Made by a program: the position numbers and the translations under genes. Positions 9,467 to 17,971 of a DNA stretch of 64,000 nucleotides are shown piece by piece (the stretch's first letter is position 1; the number at the start of each line of letters is the position of its first letter). A model generated the notes under the pieces. The model saw only the letters and a list, made by a program, of their open reading frames with translations. It was not told the DNA's origin and made no database searches. The stretch comes from Erythrobacter donghaensis (GTDB lineage: Bacteria > Pseudomonadota > Alphaproteobacteria > Sphingomonadales > Sphingomonadaceae), in the NCBI RefSeq assembly GCF_002155425.1, contig NZ_MUYG01000011.1:806001-870000 (forward strand). Reading direction: 5' to 3'.

Positions 9467-9999
9467 TGAGCCGCATCGGTAAAAAGCCGGTTGCGATCCC
9501 GGGCGGTGTGACCGCCTCGATCGACAACGGCACCCTCACGGTGAAGGGCCCCAAGGGCACCCTGACCCTCGGCCTGTCCGACCTCATCGACTACAAGGTC
9601 GAAGAGGGCGAGATCGTGGTCAAGCCGGCCAATGACAGCAAGCAGGCGCGTGCCTTCTGGGGCATGCAGCGCACCCTCGTGTCGAACCTGGTGGAAGGCG
9701 TCAGCGCCGGCTTCACCAAGATCCTCGACATCAAGGGCGTCGGCTACCGTGCCAACGCGCAGGGCCGCAATCTGAAGCTGCAGCTGGGCTACAGCCACGA
9801 TGTCGACCTGCCGGTTCCCGAAGGGCTTGAAGTCAAGACCCCGGACCAGACCACGATCGAGATCTCGGGCTCCGACAAGCAGGCCGTGGGCCAGTTTGCC
9901 GCCGAAATCCGCCGCTGGCGCAAGCCCGAGCCCTACAAGGGCAAGGGCATTGCCTATCGCGGCGAGTATATCTTCCGCAAGGAAGGGAAGAAGAGGTAA
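9466..9999 (+). CDS. rplF: 50S ribosomal protein L6
   Basis: The 177-residue protein begins [15 protein letters not shown] and carries both L6 repeats. The second ends in the signature [25 protein letters not shown]6 sits near the factor-binding site of the 50S subunit. It overlaps rpsH by one base and rplR follows after 1 bp. Confidence 0.98.
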   Translation: MSRIGKKPVAIPGGVTASIDNGTLTVKGPKGTLTLGLSDLIDYKVEEGEIVVKPANDSKQARAFWGMQRTLVSNLVEGVSAGFTKILDIKGVGYRANAQGRNLKLQLGYSHDVDLPVPEGLEVKTPDQTTIEISGSDKQAVGQFAAEIRRWRKPEPYKGKGIAYRGEYIFRKEGKKR

Positions 10000-10000
10000 C

Positions 10001-10345
10001 ATGGCAAAGCTATCCCTGTTCGAACGGCGCCGTCGCCGCGTTCGCACCGCGCTGCGCGCGCGTGCCGGTGGCAAGCCCCGTCTGTCGGTGCACCGCACCG
10101 GTCGCCACATCTACGCCCAGATCATTGATGACACCGCCGGCAAGACCGTCGCAGCGGCCTCGACCCTGGGTGCCAAGGCGAGCGGCGCGAATGTCGATGC
10201 CGCTGCCGAGGTCGGCAAGCAGATCGCCGAAGCCGCGAAGAAGGCGGGCGTGACGACTGTCGTGTTCGACCGCGGCGGGTTCCTGTTCCATGGCCGCGTC
10301 AAGGCGCTGGCCGATGCCGCCCGCGAAGGCGGGCTGGAGTTCTGA
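10001..10345 (+). CDS. rplR: 50S ribosomal protein L18
   Basis: L18 binds 5S rRNA with L5. The ATG at 10001 lies right after the rplF stop and follows GAAGAGG, which serves as its ribosome-binding site. The 114-residue product reads [20 protein letters not shown], then [17 protein letters not shown] and the C-terminal [23 protein letters not shown], all typical of L18. The same frame stays open upstream inside rplF, but the family length fits only this start. Confidence 0.97.
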   Translation: MAKLSLFERRRRRVRTALRARAGGKPRLSVHRTGRHIYAQIIDDTAGKTVAAASTLGAKASGANVDAAAEVGKQIAEAAKKAGVTTVVFDRGGFLFHGRVKALADAAREGGLEF

Positions 10346-10347
10346 TT

Positions 10348-11079
10348 ATGGCTGACGAGAACACCAACGAAGTGCCGGCAGTGGCACAGACCCCGTCGGA
10401 AGCGGCAGAAAACCAGTCGCCGGCGCAGGCCGATGACGGCAATGCCCGTCGTGGCCGTGGCCGTGGCGGCAACCGCGAAGGCGGCGATCGCGGTCGTGGT
10501 CGCGGCGGTCGTGACGATCGTCGCGGCGGCAAGCAGGAAGAAGATGACGGCATCATCGAAAAGCTGGTGCACATCAACCGCGTCTCCAAGACCGTGAAGG
10601 GCGGCAAGCGCTTCGGCTTTGCCGCGCTCGTGGTTGTCGGTGACGGCCAGGGCCGCGTTGGCTTTGGCCACGGCAAGGCTCGCGAAGTGCCCGAAGCGAT
10701 CACCAAGGCGACCGCTGCGGCGCGCAAGAAGATGATCCGCGTTCCGCTCAAGGAAGGCCGCACCCTGCACCACGACGGCAACGGCCGTTTCGGCGCGGGC
10801 AAGGTGACCCTGCGCACCGCGCCTCCGGGGACCGGCATCATCGCCGGTGGTCCGATGCGCGCCGTGTTCGAGAGCCTCGGCGTTGCCGACGTGGTGACCA
10901 AGTCGGTCGGCACCTCGAACCCCTACAACATGATCCGCGCCACCTTCGACGCGCTGACTGAGCAGACTTCGCCGAAGTCGGTGGCTCAGCGTCGCGGCAA
11001 GAAGGTTGCCGACCTGCTCGGTCGGGGCGGAGCCAGTGCAGCCGAGGCGGAAGCCGATGCTGCCGCGATCGCGGAGTAA
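10348..11079 (+). CDS. rpsE: 30S ribosomal protein S5, extended
   Basis: The S5 core runs from about residue 67 ([31 protein letters not shown]) through the GVGxGKA-like [13 protein letters not shown] and ends near 225. S5 contributes to decoding fidelity and the mRNA entry site. The 243-residue product is much longer than the 160-170 of most bacteria. An N-terminal arm of about 65 residues has an acidic start, then an Arg/Gly block (residues 34-61, RGRGRGG repeats); there is also a short Ala/Glu-rich tail. It is in frame with no sign of error. Confidence 0.98.
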   Translation: MADENTNEVPAVAQTPSEAAENQSPAQADDGNARRGRGRGGNREGGDRGRGRGGRDDRRGGKQEEDDGIIEKLVHINRVSKTVKGGKRFGFAALVVVGDGQGRVGFGHGKAREVPEAITKATAAARKKMIRVPLKEGRTLHHDGNGRFGAGKVTLRTAPPGTGIIAGGPMRAVFESLGVADVVTKSVGTSNPYNMIRATFDALTEQTSPKSVAQRRGKKVADLLGRGGASAAEAEADAAAIAE

Positions 11080-11085
11080 CCGATA

Positions 11086-11262
11086 ATGGCTACCATCAAG
11101 ATCAAGCAGATCGGCTCGCCGATCCGTCGCCCCGCCAGCCAGCGCCAGATCCTCATCGGTCTGGGGCTGAACAAGATGCACAAGATCGTCGAGCGTCAGG
11201 ACACCCCTGAGGTGCGCGGCGCGATCGCCAAGGTCCCGCATCTGGTGCAGGTGATCGACTAA
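11086..11262 (+). CDS. rpmD: 50S ribosomal protein L30
   Basis: This short gene encodes 58 residues: [20 protein letters not shown], then [38 protein letters not shown] in two parts. The ferredoxin-like L30 signature (IGLGLNK and V..TPEVRGMI-type motif) is clear. It starts 6 bp after rpsE (GGAGTAACCGATA provides the ribosome-binding site) and ends before a hairpin that precedes rplO. Confidence 0.96.
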   Translation: MATIKIKQIGSPIRRPASQRQILIGLGLNKMHKIVERQDTPEVRGAIAKVPHLVQVID

Positions 11263-11272
11263 ACATCAGGTG

Positions 11273-11300
11273 AGGCCCCGCTAAGTCGGGGCCTTCCTTT
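11273..11300 (+). terminator. Hairpin with U-rich tail between rpmD and rplO
   Basis: AGGCCCCG (11273-11280) pairs with CGGGGCCT (11287-11294) around CTAAGT, and TCCTTT follows. It resembles a weak intrinsic terminator or attenuator inside the spc operon, perhaps lowering expression of rplO-secY relative to the upstream genes. Confidence 0.5.
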
Positions 11301-11337
11301 CTATCAGCGCGACAAAAGCGAAAGCGAGTGCACGACT

Positions 11338-11862
11338 ATGAAACTGAATGACATCCGCGACAATGCCGGTGCCCGCAAGGGCCGCGTCCGCGTGGGCCGT
11401 GGTATCGGCTCGGGCAAGGGCAAGACCTCGGCACGCGGCCAGAAGGGCCAGAAGGCCCGTTCGGGTGTGGCCATCAAGGGCTTCGAAGGCGGCCAGATGC
11501 CGCTGCACATGCGTCTCCCGAAGCGCGGCTTCAACAACCCGTTCGGCAAGGACTATGCCGAGGTGAACGTGGGCATGATCCAGAAGTTCATCGACGCGGG
11601 CAAGCTCGACGCCAAGGCCACCATCACCGAGGAAGCCCTGCGTGAAGCGGGTCTGGTGCGCGGCGGCAAGGACGGCGTGCGTCTGCTCGGCAAGGGTGAG
11701 ATCACCGCCAAGGCGACCTTCGCCGTAACCGGCGCCACCAAGGGTGCGATCGCCGCGGTCGAAAAGGCCGGCGGCAAGGTGGACGTGGCCCCGGCTCCGA
11801 CCCCCGAACATGAAAAGAAGCTCGCCCGCCGCGACGCCAACAAGGCCGCAAAGGCGAAGTAA
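11338..11862 (+). CDS. rplO: 50S ribosomal protein L15
   Basis: L15 is a late 50S assembly protein. The 174-residue product has the glycine/basic-rich L15 N-terminus ([39 protein letters not shown]) and the C-terminal [21 protein letters not shown]. It ends in a basic tail. It lies 75 bp after rpmD and 197 bp before secY, with hairpins in both gaps. Confidence 0.98.
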   Translation: MKLNDIRDNAGARKGRVRVGRGIGSGKGKTSARGQKGQKARSGVAIKGFEGGQMPLHMRLPKRGFNNPFGKDYAEVNVGMIQKFIDAGKLDAKATITEEALREAGLVRGGKDGVRLLGKGEITAKATFAVTGATKGAIAAVEKAGGKVDVAPAPTPEHEKKLARRDANKAAKAK

Positions 11863-11877
11863 TCGACAAAAGGTGAT

Positions 11878-11906
11878 GCGCGGGGGTTCGACAAGAGCCC
11901 CCGCGC
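11878..11906 (+). terminator. Strong GC hairpin after rplO
   Basis: GCGCGGGGGTT (11878-11888) pairs over 11 bp, including one G-T, with AGCCCCCGCGC (11896-11906) around CGACAAG. The sequence after it (TCCCTATTTA) has no clean U-run. It may be a pause or processing site rather than a true terminator, since secY has no obvious promoter of its own. Confidence 0.5.
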
Positions 11907-12059
11907 TCCCTATTTACGCTCTCGCGCGCCGCATGGCCCTTTGGCGTCAGGCCGGGGCAGGGCGGTCCCTCCGAGGGACAAGCGCGCAAAGGTTGGTTTG
12001 CCGGGCAGCCGATAGGCAGCCATTATGGGCAGGCCAGGAGCTAGGATCGACAGAACGAC

Positions 12060-13427
12060 ATGGCATCACGCGCCGACAATATCGCGAGCAACCTCAGCTT
12101 TGGCAATTTTGCCAAGGCGACCGAGCTCAAGCAGCGTATCTGGTTCACCATCGGTGCGCTGATCGTGTTCCGCTTCCTCAGCTTCGTGCCGCTGCCCGGG
12201 GTCAACCCGCAGGTGCTGGCCGAGCTGTATGATCGCACCGCAAGCGGCGGCGTGCTCGACATGTTCAACGCCTTCTCGGGCGGCAGTCTTGAGCGCATGA
12301 GCCTGATCGCGCTCGGCGTGATGCCCTATATCACCGCTTCGATCGTGGTGCAGATGGCCTCGGCGCTGCACCCCGCGCTGGCCGCACTGAAGAAGGAAGG
12401 CGCCAGCGGGCGCCAGAAGCTCAACCAGTACACCCGCTACGGCACGGTACTGCTGTGCATCATTCAGGGCTACGCGATTGCGGTCGGCCTTGAGGCGCTA
12501 TCGGGCCAGAGCGGTCTGCAGGCCGTGGTCAATCCGGGCTACATGTTCCGGGTCGTCGCGGTCATCAACCTTGTCGGCGGCACCATGTTCCTGCTGTGGC
12601 TGGGCGAACAGATCACCAGTCGCGGGATCGGCAACGGCGTGTCGCTGATCATCATGGCGGGCATCGTTGCGGCCTTCCCCGGCTTCTTCACCAACCTGTT
12701 CGAGGGTGGCCGCACGGGCGACATCTCCAGCTTCATCATCATCGGCTTCCTGGTGATGATGGTCGCGCTGATCCTGCTGATCTCCTTCATGGAGCGTGCC
12801 CAGCGCCGCCTGACGATCCAGTATCCCAAGCGCGCGACGCAGCGCGGGATGATGCAGGCGGAACGTTCCTACCTGCCGCTCAAGATCAACACCGCGGGCG
12901 TTATCCCCCCGATCTTCGCCAGCTCGCTGCTGCTGCTGCCGCTAACGATCACCCAGTTCGCCGGGTCTTCGATCGACACGGATAGCAGTGCCTTCACCGT
13001 GCTCCAGACGCTCAACCAGTATCTTGCGCATGGTCAGCCGATCTACATGGCGCTCTATGCGATCGGGATCATCTTCTTCTGCTTCTTCTACACCGCGGTT
13101 GTCTTCAACCCGGAAGAGACGGCGGACAATCTGAAGAAGAACGGCGGATCGATCCCCGGCATCCGTCCGGGCAAGCGCACTGCGGATTATCTCGAATATG
13201 TCCTCACCCGCATCACCGTGGTCGGCGCGCTTTACCTTACGCTGGTCTGCGTGCTGCCCGAATACATGATCGCGCAGACGGGGCTTCCGCTGGTGCTCGG
13301 CGGCACGAGCCTGCTGATCGTGGTGAACGTCACGGTCGACACGATCAGCCAGATCCAGTCGCACCTGCTGGCGCTGCAGTATGGCGATCTCATCAAGAAG
13401 GCCAAGCTCAAGGGGCGGATGCGCTGA
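12060..13427 (+). CDS. secY: Protein translocase subunit SecY
   Basis: SecY is the channel of the SecYEG translocon in the inner membrane. The 455-residue product has the expected ten hydrophobic segments. It shows FVPLPGVNP near residue 45 at the first periplasmic loop, GVMPYITASIVVQ after the plug and PGIRPGKRTADYLEYVLTRIT in the large C-terminal cytoplasmic loop that contacts the ribosome and SecA. The ATG at 12060 comes after CAGGAGCTAGGAT. It precedes adk, as in many spc operons. Confidence 0.98.
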   Translation: MASRADNIASNLSFGNFAKATELKQRIWFTIGALIVFRFLSFVPLPGVNPQVLAELYDRTASGGVLDMFNAFSGGSLERMSLIALGVMPYITASIVVQMASALHPALAALKKEGASGRQKLNQYTRYGTVLLCIIQGYAIAVGLEALSGQSGLQAVVNPGYMFRVVAVINLVGGTMFLLWLGEQITSRGIGNGVSLIIMAGIVAAFPGFFTNLFEGGRTGDISSFIIIGFLVMMVALILLISFMERAQRRLTIQYPKRATQRGMMQAERSYLPLKINTAGVIPPIFASSLLLLPLTITQFAGSSIDTDSSAFTVLQTLNQYLAHGQPIYMALYAIGIIFFCFFYTAVVFNPEETADNLKKNGGSIPGIRPGKRTADYLEYVLTRITVVGALYLTLVCVLPEYMIAQTGLPLVLGGTSLLIVVNVTVDTISQIQSHLLALQYGDLIKKAKLKGRMR

Positions 13428-13530
13428 TATTCGACGATAGTCGGCTTGACGCGTCAGCCCGCTTGGTTGAACCCGTAAGTCTGTAAGAACACGCGCGGCG
13501 CTGACCGGCGGCGATATTGGGGGACGGTTC

Positions 13531-14178
13531 GTGAACATCATTCTTCTTGGCCCTCCCGGTGCCGGCAAAGGCACGCAGAGTGCGGGGCTGGTGGAGCGGC
13601 ACGGGATGCGACAGCTCTCCACCGGCGACATGCTGCGCGCCGCCGTCAAGGCGGGGACCCCGGTGGGGCTCAAGGCCAAGGCGGTGATGGAGCGCGGCGA
13701 GCTGGTCTCGGATGACATCGTGTCCGACCTGATCGATGCCGAACTCGCGGCGATGGGACCCGAGACCGGCGCGATCTTCGATGGCTATCCGCGCACCGCA
13801 GCGCAGGCGGAATCGCTCGACGCGATCCTCGCCAAGAACGGCCGCGTGCTCGACCATGTGATCGAGCTCGAAGTCAACGAGGACGCGCTGGTCGAGCGGA
13901 TCACCGGGCGCTTTTCCTGCGGCAATTGCGGCGCGCTCTACCACGACACCGCCAATCCGCCCGCCACGCCCGGCGTGTGCGACGTGTGCGGCAGCACCGA
14001 ATTCAAGCGCCGCCCGGACGATAACGAGGAAACCGTGCGGATGCGGATGCAGGAATACCGCGCCAAGACCGCTCCGATCCTGCCGGGCTACGAAGCGCGC
14101 GGGATCGTGACCCGCGTCGATGGCATGGCGCCGATCGATACGGTCGCGGGCCAGATCGACGCCATTCTCGCCAGCTGA
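13531..14178 (+). CDS. adk: Adenylate kinase
   Basis: This enzyme interconverts AMP plus ATP and two ADP in the cytosol. It starts at a GTG with TTGGGGGACGG upstream. The P-loop GPPGAGKGT is at residues 7-15, followed by STGDMLRAAV, the AMP-binding DGYPRT near 84 and the LID domain. The LID carries four cysteines (CGNC and CDVC, near 130-155), the zinc-binding long form. The 215-residue length is typical. It follows secY by 103 bp. Confidence 0.98.
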   Translation: MNIILLGPPGAGKGTQSAGLVERHGMRQLSTGDMLRAAVKAGTPVGLKAKAVMERGELVSDDIVSDLIDAELAAMGPETGAIFDGYPRTAAQAESLDAILAKNGRVLDHVIELEVNEDALVERITGRFSCGNCGALYHDTANPPATPGVCDVCGSTEFKRRPDDNEETVRMRMQEYRAKTAPILPGYEARGIVTRVDGMAPIDTVAGQIDAILAS

Positions 14179-14264
14179 TCGCGCACGAGGGCAGGGCGCG
14201 GCCTTGTGCGCGTCGTGCTTTTATCGCAGCGTGGCGCGTGCCGACCCGCAGGAGAGACCGTGTC

Positions 14265-15074
14265 ATGAAGCCCGCCATCCCCGCCGCCGCGCTCGCCGCG
14301 CTGCTTGCTGCCGCGCCTGCGCCTGCCGAGATCACCCGCACCACCGATGACAGCTTCGTCTCGCGCCATGAAGTCGTGGTCGAGGCCACCCCCAAGGAGG
14401 TGTGGCTGGCGCTGATCTCTCCGGCGGCGTGGTGGCGTTCGGAGCACACCTGGTCGGGGGATTCGAAGAACCTCAGCCTGATGCCCTCAGCGGGCGGGTG
14501 TTTCTGCGAGACCATCCCCGAGGTCGATGAGCCGGGGCGCTTCACGCTCGAAGGCAGCGTCGAGCATATGCGGGTGGTGCAGGCCTATCCCGAAAGCGCG
14601 CTACGGATGGTCGGCGCGCTCGGTCCGCTCCAAAGTGAGCCGGTGACCGGGGTGCTGACCATCGCGATCAGCAAGACGCCCAAGGGCACAAAGATCGTGT
14701 GGGAGTACAATGTCGGCGGGCCGATGCGCTATGAGATCCCTGTGATCTCCAAGGCAGTGGACGGCGTGATGGGGGCGCAGCTTGAGGCGCTGGCCAAGCC
14801 GCTCAAGGTCGTGCCGATGCCGAAGCCGCCCGCAGCGCCTGCTCCTGCGCCAGCGCCTGCCGCTGCGACGCCTGCGCCTGTAACCAGCGCGCCGGGAGCG
14901 GCTGCGACGAAGCCCCCTGCTGCTCCGGCTCCCGCAGTGGGTAGGGCACCGCTGCCGACACCTGCCGCCAAACCCGCGCCCAAGATCGAGATCAAGCCGG
15001 ACGCCAAGCCCGCACGCAACATCCCCTCGGTCGCCGAAACTTTCGGCGATGTGGCTGAACCGCCCAAGCGCTGA
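14265..15074 (+). CDS. Exported SRPBCC (AHSA1-like) domain protein
   Basis: The start at 14265 gives a clear signal peptide (MKPAIPAAALAALLAAAPAPAE). Residues about 30-180 form an SRPBCC/AHA1-type fold (VVVEATPKEVWLALISPAAWW, FTLEGSVEHMRVVQAYPESALRMVGALGPLQSE). The last 85 residues are a low-complexity Pro/Ala tail. The ligand is unknown. The gene is inserted between adk and rpsM, where rpmJ or nothing is normal, and may share their transcript. The product is 269 residues. An in-frame ATG at 14238 would spoil the signal peptide. Confidence 0.75.
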   Translation: MKPAIPAAALAALLAAAPAPAEITRTTDDSFVSRHEVVVEATPKEVWLALISPAAWWRSEHTWSGDSKNLSLMPSAGGCFCETIPEVDEPGRFTLEGSVEHMRVVQAYPESALRMVGALGPLQSEPVTGVLTIAISKTPKGTKIVWEYNVGGPMRYEIPVISKAVDGVMGAQLEALAKPLKVVPMPKPPAAPAPAPAPAAATPAPVTSAPGAAATKPPAAPAPAVGRAPLPTPAAKPAPKIEIKPDAKPARNIPSVAETFGDVAEPPKR

Positions 15075-15381
15075 TGCGGCGGCCAGCGCCAAGTGGGCAG
15101 AAGGCCGGGACGAGGGTGCGACGTCAGGGTGGGCCTGATCAGGAAGGCCGCGCCACAGGCGGTTGACGGCCCGACCGAATCAGCCTATGCGCGCGGCTCA
15201 TTCGACATGTTCGAACAGAGTTCGGCAGGCATCGCCTAGCGCGTGCCGACCGGACTTTTTGCCGTTTATGCGCCTGCCAAGGCAGGGCAACAGCGGCAAA
15301 CGGGCATGGGATGGAATGAAGCGTTGAGATAGGGGCGGCCCCTCACAAGGCCTCAAGTCCCTGTGGAGCATGGAGAAATAA
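15075..15381 (+). other. Gene-free leader of the rpsM-rplQ (alpha) operon
   Basis: These 307 bp hold no gene that I can support. rpmJ (L36), often found here, is not present. The region probably holds the promoter or leader of the alpha operon, but no convincing -35/-10 pair was found. Near the centre lies a GTTC-N7-GTTC sequence overlapping an inverted repeat; this is described separately. Confidence 0.5.
15201..15223 (+). promoter_or_regulatory. LexA-box-like sequence and inverted repeat upstream of rpsM
   Basis: TTCGA (15201-15205) and TCGAA (15211-15215) form an inverted repeat, and GTTC (15209-15212), seven bases, GTTC (15220-15223) matches the alphaproteobacterial LexA consensus exactly. 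It lies 159 bp upstream of rpsM. Only eight bases are specified, so chance is a real possibility, and an SOS role for the alpha operon is not established. Confidence 0.25.
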
Positions 15382-15750
15382 GTGGCTCGTATTGCCGGGG
15401 TCAATATCCCCACCAACAAGCGCGTGATCATCGCGCTGACCTATATTCACGGTATTGGTCGTACCACCGCCGTCCAGATCGCTGACAAGCTTGGCATTGC
15501 GCACAGCGCCCGCGTCCAGGATCTTTCCGACGAGGAAATCCTGCGCGTCCGTGAAGCCATCGACGCCGAATTCACCGTGGAAGGCGACCTGCGTCGTCAG
15601 ACCGCGATGAACATCAAGCGTTTGATGGACCTGCGCGCCTATCGCGGCCTGCGTCACCGTAGCGGCCTGCCCGTTCGCGGCCAGCGTACCCACACCAACG
15701 CCCGCACCCGCAAGGGCAAGGCCAAGCCCATCGCGGGCAAGAAGAAGTAA
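15382..15750 (+). CDS. rpsM: 30S ribosomal protein S13
   Basis: S13 forms intersubunit bridges and contacts the P-site tRNA. The 122-residue product starts at GTG 15382 after GGAGAAATAA and reads [25 protein letters not shown], then [33 protein letters not shown], the S13 signature. It begins the alpha-operon set rpsM-rpsK-rpoA-rplQ; rpsD is not present in this set. Confidence 0.98.
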   Translation: MARIAGVNIPTNKRVIIALTYIHGIGRTTAVQIADKLGIAHSARVQDLSDEEILRVREAIDAEFTVEGDLRRQTAMNIKRLMDLRAYRGLRHRSGLPVRGQRTHTNARTRKGKAKPIAGKKK

Positions 15751-15811
15751 GCGGGCGGGGCAACCCCCTTTGCACGCTTTTTCCTTCTGACGAGCTAGAG
15801 GAATTCACACA

Positions 15812-16201
15812 ATGGCACGCGAACCAGGCCGTATTCGGCGCCGTGACAAGAAGAACATCACCAGCGGCGTTGCGCACATCAACGCCAGCTTCAACAACAC
15901 CATGATCACCATCACCGACGCGCAGGGCAACGCCATTTCGTGGTCGTCCGCGGGGATGATGGGCTTCAAGGGCAGCCGCAAGTCGACGCCGTATGCCGCG
16001 CAGGTCGCAGCCGACGATGCCGGCAAGAAGGCTGCCGAACACGGCGTGCGCACGCTGGAAGTCGAAGTGAAGGGCCCGGGTTCGGGCCGTGAAAGCGCGC
16101 TGCGGGGTCTTGCAGCTGTCGGTTTCAACATTACCTCGATCCGCGACGTTACGCCGATCCCGCACAACGGCGTCCGTCCCTCCAAGCGTCGCCGCGTCTG
16201 A
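15812..16201 (+). CDS. rpsK: 30S ribosomal protein S11
   Basis: The 129-residue protein shows [34 protein letters not shown] and the C-terminal [23 protein letters not shown], the S11 signature that contacts the mRNA near the E site. TAGAGGAATTC lies upstream of the ATG. It is spaced 61 bp from rpsM and 122 bp from rpoA. Confidence 0.98.
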   Translation: MAREPGRIRRRDKKNITSGVAHINASFNNTMITITDAQGNAISWSSAGMMGFKGSRKSTPYAAQVAADDAGKKAAEHGVRTLEVEVKGPGSGRESALRGLAAVGFNITSIRDVTPIPHNGVRPSKRRRV

Positions 16202-16212
16202 TCCGCCGGGAA

Positions 16213-16237
16213 GGCGGAGGTGCGTGTCGCCTCCGCC
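16213..16237 (+). other. Hairpin between rpsK and rpoA
   Basis: GGCGGAGG (16213-16220) and CCTCCGCC (16230-16237) form a perfect 8-bp stem with a 9-nt loop. There is no U-run. It could mark RNA processing or limit exonuclease passage between the ribosomal and polymerase genes. Confidence 0.4.
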
Positions 16238-16323
16238 ACCCGATCGGGTCTGATGCCGCGTCGCTCATGCGCATCCGGCCCGCCCAAATTTGAACCGCCC
16301 ACAAGGCGAATTAGGGGAAATCC

Positions 16324-17379
16324 ATGTCCGTCAACACCAAGAACTGGCAGGAACTCAAGAAACCCAACTCCCTCGAAATCAAGGATGGCGGCGATCGTCA
16401 GCGCAAGGCGACCTTCGTGGCCGAACCGCTCGAGCGGGGCTTCGGCCTGACGCTCGGCAACGCGCTGCGCCGGGTGCTGCTGTCGAGCCTTCAGGGCGCG
16501 GCCATCACCTCGATCAAGATCGAGAACGTGCTGCACGAATTCTCGTCGCTTGCCGGCGTGCGTGAAGATGTCACCGACATCGTTCTGAACGTCAAGCAGA
16601 TCGCGCTCAAGATGGAAGGCGAAGGCCCCAAGCGGCTCCAGCTTTCGGCCACCGGCCCCGGCGCGGTCAAGGCGGGCGACATTGCCGTCACCGGCGACAT
16701 CGAAGTGATGAACAAGGATCTGGTGATCTGCCAGCTCGATGAAGGCGCGACGCTCAACATGGAGCTGACCGCCGACACGGGCAAGGGCTACTCGCCTGCC
16801 GTCCAGAACCGGCCGGCCGATGCGCCGATCGGTCTGATCCCGGTCGACTCGCTCTATTCGCCTGTCCGTCAGGTGAGCTACAAGGTCGAGAACGCCCGCG
16901 TCGGGCAGGAGCTCGATTACGACAAGCTCTCGCTGACCGTCGAGACCGATGGCACTGTCACCCCGGAAGACGCCGTGGCCTATGCAGCGCGCATCCTTCA
17001 GGACCAGCTGACGCTGTTCGTCCACTTCGAAGACGGCATCCCGCAGCCGGTGGGCCAGATGATCGGCCACGCCGTGCAGCCGGAAGAAAGCGACGCCAAC
17101 CAGCTCAACCGCTACCTCCTCAAGAAGGTGGACGAGCTGGAGCTGTCGGTGCGTTCGGCCAACTGCCTCAAGAACGACAACATCATCTACATCGGCGATC
17201 TGGTCCAGAAGACCGAAGCCGAGATGCTGCGCACGCCGAACTTCGGCCGCAAGTCGCTCAACGAGATCAAGGAAGTGCTCTCGAGCATGGGCCTGCGTCT
17301 GGGCATGGACATCCCGGGCTGGCCGCCCGAGAACATCGAAGAGATGGCCAAGAAGTTGGAACAAGAACTTCTCGGGTAA
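16324..17379 (+). CDS. rpoA: DNA-directed RNA polymerase subunit alpha
   Basis: The 351-residue product has the dimerising N-terminal domain ([31 protein letters not shown] near residues 36-65) and, after a linker, the C-terminal domain ([47 protein letters not shown] near 275-320) that binds UP elements and activators. Length is slightly above the usual 330-340. It lies in the alpha operon between rpsK and rplQ. GGGGAAATCC precedes the ATG. Confidence 0.99.
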   Translation: MSVNTKNWQELKKPNSLEIKDGGDRQRKATFVAEPLERGFGLTLGNALRRVLLSSLQGAAITSIKIENVLHEFSSLAGVREDVTDIVLNVKQIALKMEGEGPKRLQLSATGPGAVKAGDIAVTGDIEVMNKDLVICQLDEGATLNMELTADTGKGYSPAVQNRPADAPIGLIPVDSLYSPVRQVSYKVENARVGQELDYDKLSLTVETDGTVTPEDAVAYAARILQDQLTLFVHFEDGIPQPVGQMIGHAVQPEESDANQLNRYLLKKVDELELSVRSANCLKNDNIIYIGDLVQKTEAEMLRTPNFGRKSLNEIKEVLSSMGLRLGMDIPGWPPENIEEMAKKLEQELLG

Positions 17380-17388
17380 TCAGGGTCA

Positions 17389-17414
17389 TGGCGGCGCACC
17401 CGTAAGCGCCGCCA
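17389..17414 (+). other. Hairpin between rpoA and rplQ
   Basis: TGGCGGCGC (17389-17397) pairs perfectly over 9 bp with GCGCCGCCA (17406-17414) around ACCCGTAA, 10 bp after the rpoA stop. No U-run follows. It is a likely stability or processing element in the 81-bp gap. Confidence 0.4.
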
Positions 17415-17460
17415 GCACTGGGCTACCTGACACGGGCCCTTTTCGAACGGAGTAAAGAAT

Positions 17461-17880
17461 ATGCGTCATGGTATTTCGGGCCGCAAGCTGGGCCGCAAGA
17501 CGGGGCACCGCAACGCCCTGTTCCGCAATATGGCCGCCGCGCTGATCAAGCACGAGCAGATCACCACCACGCTGCCCAAGGCCAAGGAACTGCGCCCCTA
17601 TGTCGAGAAGCTGATCACGCTGGCCAAGCGTGGCGGCTTGTCGAACCGTCGTCTCGCCATGAGCCGTCTGGGTGACGAAGCGCAGCTCAAGAAGCTCTTC
17701 GAAGTCCTTGCCGAGCGCTATGCCGATCGTGACGGCGGCTACACCCGCGTGCTGCGCGCCGGTGTGCGCGCGGGGGACGCGGTGCAGATGGCGATCATCG
17801 AATTCGTCGACCGCGACGAAGATGCCAAGGGCCAGGATTCGGGCCCGGTGCAGTCGGAAGAAGATTACGAAGACGCGTAA
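17461..17880 (+). CDS. rplQ: 50S ribosomal protein L17
   Basis: L17 is the last gene of the cluster. It opens [56 protein letters not shown], the L17 signature. At 139 residues it has an acidic C-terminal tail ([21 protein letters not shown]) absent from the shorter enterobacterial protein. ACGGAGTAAAGAAT precedes the ATG. A strong terminator follows. Confidence 0.98.
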   Translation: MRHGISGRKLGRKTGHRNALFRNMAAALIKHEQITTTLPKAKELRPYVEKLITLAKRGGLSNRRLAMSRLGDEAQLKKLFEVLAERYADRDGGYTRVLRAGVRAGDAVQMAIIEFVDRDEDAKGQDSGPVQSEEDYEDA

Positions 17881-17903
17881 AGCGATTCATGTCGCGAGAC
17901 ACG

Positions 17904-17945
17904 AAAGGGCCGGGGGCAGCGATGCCTTTCCGGCCCTTTTCTTTT
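17904..17945 (+). terminator. Terminator of the ribosomal cluster after rplQ
   Basis: AAAGGGCCGG (17904-17913) pairs perfectly with CCGGCCCTTT (17930-17939). A second stem GGCA/TGCC sits inside the loop, and TCTTTT follows. It begins 24 bp after the rplQ stop. This is the strongest intrinsic terminator seen in the cluster. Confidence 0.9.
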
Positions 17946-17971
17946 GCCTCGCGCGGCCTAGAGTTGCGCGC

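Noticed and set aside
15075..15381. rpmJ (L36) upstream of rpsM
   Set aside because: No 37-codon frame with the L36 cysteine/histidine pattern is present in the gap.
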